Shown here in pieces: positions 62,864-64,000 of a DNA stretch of 64,000 bases. How positions within the stretch are numbered: the stretch's first letter is position 1; each line of letters opens with the position of its first letter. The translations under genes and the position numbers were made by a program. The notes under the pieces were generated by a model. It was not told where the DNA came from and searched no databases. It worked only from the letters and a program-made list of their open reading frames with translations. This DNA is from Aquabacterium sp. (GTDB lineage: Bacteria > Pseudomonadota > Gammaproteobacteria > Burkholderiales > Burkholderiaceae_C), in the NCBI RefSeq assembly GCF_016234775.1, contig NZ_JACRAH010000064.1, forward strand, positions 61,066 through 125,065, read 5' to 3'.

Positions 62864-63967
62864 ATGGCCGACAGCATCGTCATCAAGGGTAGTCCGTTCG
62901 ACGACTTCATCAACGGTTCCGAAGGGCCGGATGTCATCGAAGGTTTGGAGGGGCGAGACACCCTGGCGGGCGGTTCGAGTGACGACACCCTGGCCGGCAA
63001 TACCGGTAACGATATGCTGGATGGTGGCGCAGGCGCTGACACCTTCCTTTTCGGTCGCGGCGATGGCCAGGACACCGTCTTTGTCTATGGGCCTGATGCG
63101 GTTGGTGATCACCTGGCGCTGACCGCGGGCATCCAGGTCAGTGATGTGGATCTGCTTGCTGATGGCGCGGACCTGATCGTCAAGCTTCGCGACAGCCAGG
63201 ACCGCGTGCGTCTGGCTGGTTATTTCGATCAATCCGTGCCGGATCGTCCAGTGATCGTGTTCGCTGATGGCGCGCGTTGGGATGCCGCGGTTGTGGCCAC
63301 CAAGCTTCAGGCATGGGGCGTCCAGCTGAGCGGTACCGAGGGTGACGATGCGCTGGAGGGCAGCCAGGGTGATGACATCCTGCTGGGCGCAGGGGGCCAA
63401 GACACGCTGTACGGCGATGCCGGGCGAGACCTGTTGGATGGCGGTGCGGGTGCCGACACCTATCTGTTTGGTCGTGGCGATGGGCAGGACACCGTCCTGG
63501 CCGGATGGCCCGAGGGCATGGGGCAGTCAGACCGCTTGCGTTTCGGTGCGGGCATTGACATGAGCAACGTCAGCATCGTCGCCGAAAGTGGCGACCTGGT
63601 CTTGCATCTGGATGGCCGCAGCGACAGCGTGCGCATCGCCGGATACTTCAATACCTACGGGCCGGATCGCCCCCGCATCGAGTTCGCCGATGGCAGCTAC
63701 TGGGACGGTCTTGCCATCGATCGCAAATTGTCTGCCGCGGGTGACTACCTGCCGGGCTCGCCGCAAGACGATGCACTGGACGGTGGTGCCGGTGATGACC
63801 AGATCATGGGCATGGAAGGCCGCGATACCCTTTATGGCGACGCGGGGCGGGATCTGCTTGATGGTGGCCTGGGTGCCGATACCTACCTGTTTGCGCGCGG
63901 CGATGGCCAGGATACGGTTGTGGCCGCACCTGGCGGCGGCGACATCGGTCAGTCCGACGTGCTGCAA
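62864..63967 (+). repeat. Tandem units of about 420 bases in the RTX gene
   Basis: The codons for DGQDTV recur at about 63061, 63479 and 63901, giving a period of about 418-422 bases. Codons within the units differ at many third positions, so the repeats are old rather than recent. Confidence 0.8.
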
Positions 63968-64000
63968 CTGGGCCAGGGCATCACCATGGCAGACGTCGAA
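62864..64000 (+). CDS. RTX-type calcium-binding repeat protein (5' part)
   Basis: An open frame of 379 codons runs from ATG 62864 (preceded by AAGGGAG) off the window edge with no stop. There is no signal peptide, as expected for type I secretion. It consists of units of about 140 residues. Each has RTX glycine/aspartate nonapeptides (GNTGNDMLDGGAGADTF, GDAGRDLLDGGAGADTY, GDAGRDLLDGGLGADTY), the motif GRGDGQDTV, and then a beta-rich haemolysin-type calcium-binding-related stretch ending in GYFDQSVPDRP or GYFNTYGPDRP. Function awaits the missing C-terminus. Confidence 0.87.
   Translation, partial: MADSIVIKGSPFDDFINGSEGPDVIEGLEGRDTLAGGSSDDTLAGNTGNDMLDGGAGADTFLFGRGDGQDTVFVYGPDAVGDHLALTAGIQVSDVDLLADGADLIVKLRDSQDRVRLAGYFDQSVPDRPVIVFADGARWDAAVVATKLQAWGVQLSGTEGDDALEGSQGDDILLGAGGQDTLYGDAGRDLLDGGAGADTYLFGRGDGQDTVLAGWPEGMGQSDRLRFGAGIDMSNVSIVAESGDLVLHLDGRSDSVRIAGYFNTYGPDRPRIEFADGSYWDGLAIDRKLSAAGDYLPGSPQDDALDGGAGDDQIMGMEGRDTLYGDAGRDLLDGGLGADTYLFARGDGQDTVVAAPGGGDIGQSDVLQLGQGITMADVE

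Overview
The window is 64 kb of GC-rich bacterial chromosome. The gene set points to a betaproteobacterium of the order Burkholderiales, perhaps close to Aquabacterium or Leptothrix: secD-secF, the def-fmt-htpX order, a LysM protein next to dprA, lipB-lipA, a PhaM granule protein, and BMP-type ABC transport with amidohydrolases. This placement is inferred from gene content, not from a search. I saw no tRNA, rRNA, CRISPR array, phage or transposase gene.

Layout. 1-2039: end of secD, then secF. 2119-4467: DUF1631 protein. 4589-23084: an MSHA-type (mannose-sensitive haemagglutinin) type IV pilus locus, all on the + strand: mshI (PilM-PilN fusion), mshJ, K, L (secretin), E (ATPase with a c-di-GMP-type MshEN domain), G, three tandem major pilins, two tandem large MshQ-like adhesins, then minor pilins C, D, O, P. 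23081-28008 (minus): an ArnT/PMT-like glycosyltransferase and a CHASE-PAS-PAS-GGDEF-EAL c-di-GMP protein. 28185-30586 (minus): def-fmt-htpX. 30808-35911: LysM protein, then dprA-lipB-lipA-spermidine-synthase-like. 36204-42035: DUF6091-type solute-binding protein, a TetR regulator, SDR, HSL-type esterase and a long acyl-CoA dehydrogenase. 42604-46672: GST, a bufferin-type RiPP cluster (bufA-bufB-bufC), and a convergent degenerate-J-domain/membrane/trypsin protease. 46880-56684: a urea-polymer (biuret/triuret-like) uptake and degradation cluster. It holds a BMP-family ABC transporter, two isochorismatase-fold cysteine hydrolases, allophanate hydrolase, an HpxZ/AtzH-like protein and a GntR regulator, and is interrupted by a roughly 0.5 kb block dense in inverted repeats. 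56726-60988 (minus): GlcD-like oxidase, a small hypothetical, FIST sensor protein, PhaM. 61090-62679: PhoD phosphatase. 62864 to the edge: an RTX repeat protein that runs off the window.

How the genes work together. The pilus locus has a likely c-di-GMP input (MshE MshEN domain) and a c-di-GMP-metabolising protein just beyond it. The amidohydrolase cluster can be read as import of a small ureido compound, stepwise hydrolysis to allophanate, then to ammonia and CO2, under a GntR repressor whose probable operator is a perfect 14-bp palindrome upstream of the first gene. The buf genes would make a cysteine-modified periplasmic metal-binding peptide.

Points that stand out: duplicated MshQ adhesins with 2 versus 3 immunoglobulin-like repeats, near-identical duplicated pilins, the palindrome-rich block inside the transporter/hydrolase operon, a strong terminator encoded inside the 3' end of the convergent TetR gene, and a J-like/trypsin membrane protease overlapping bufC tail to tail.
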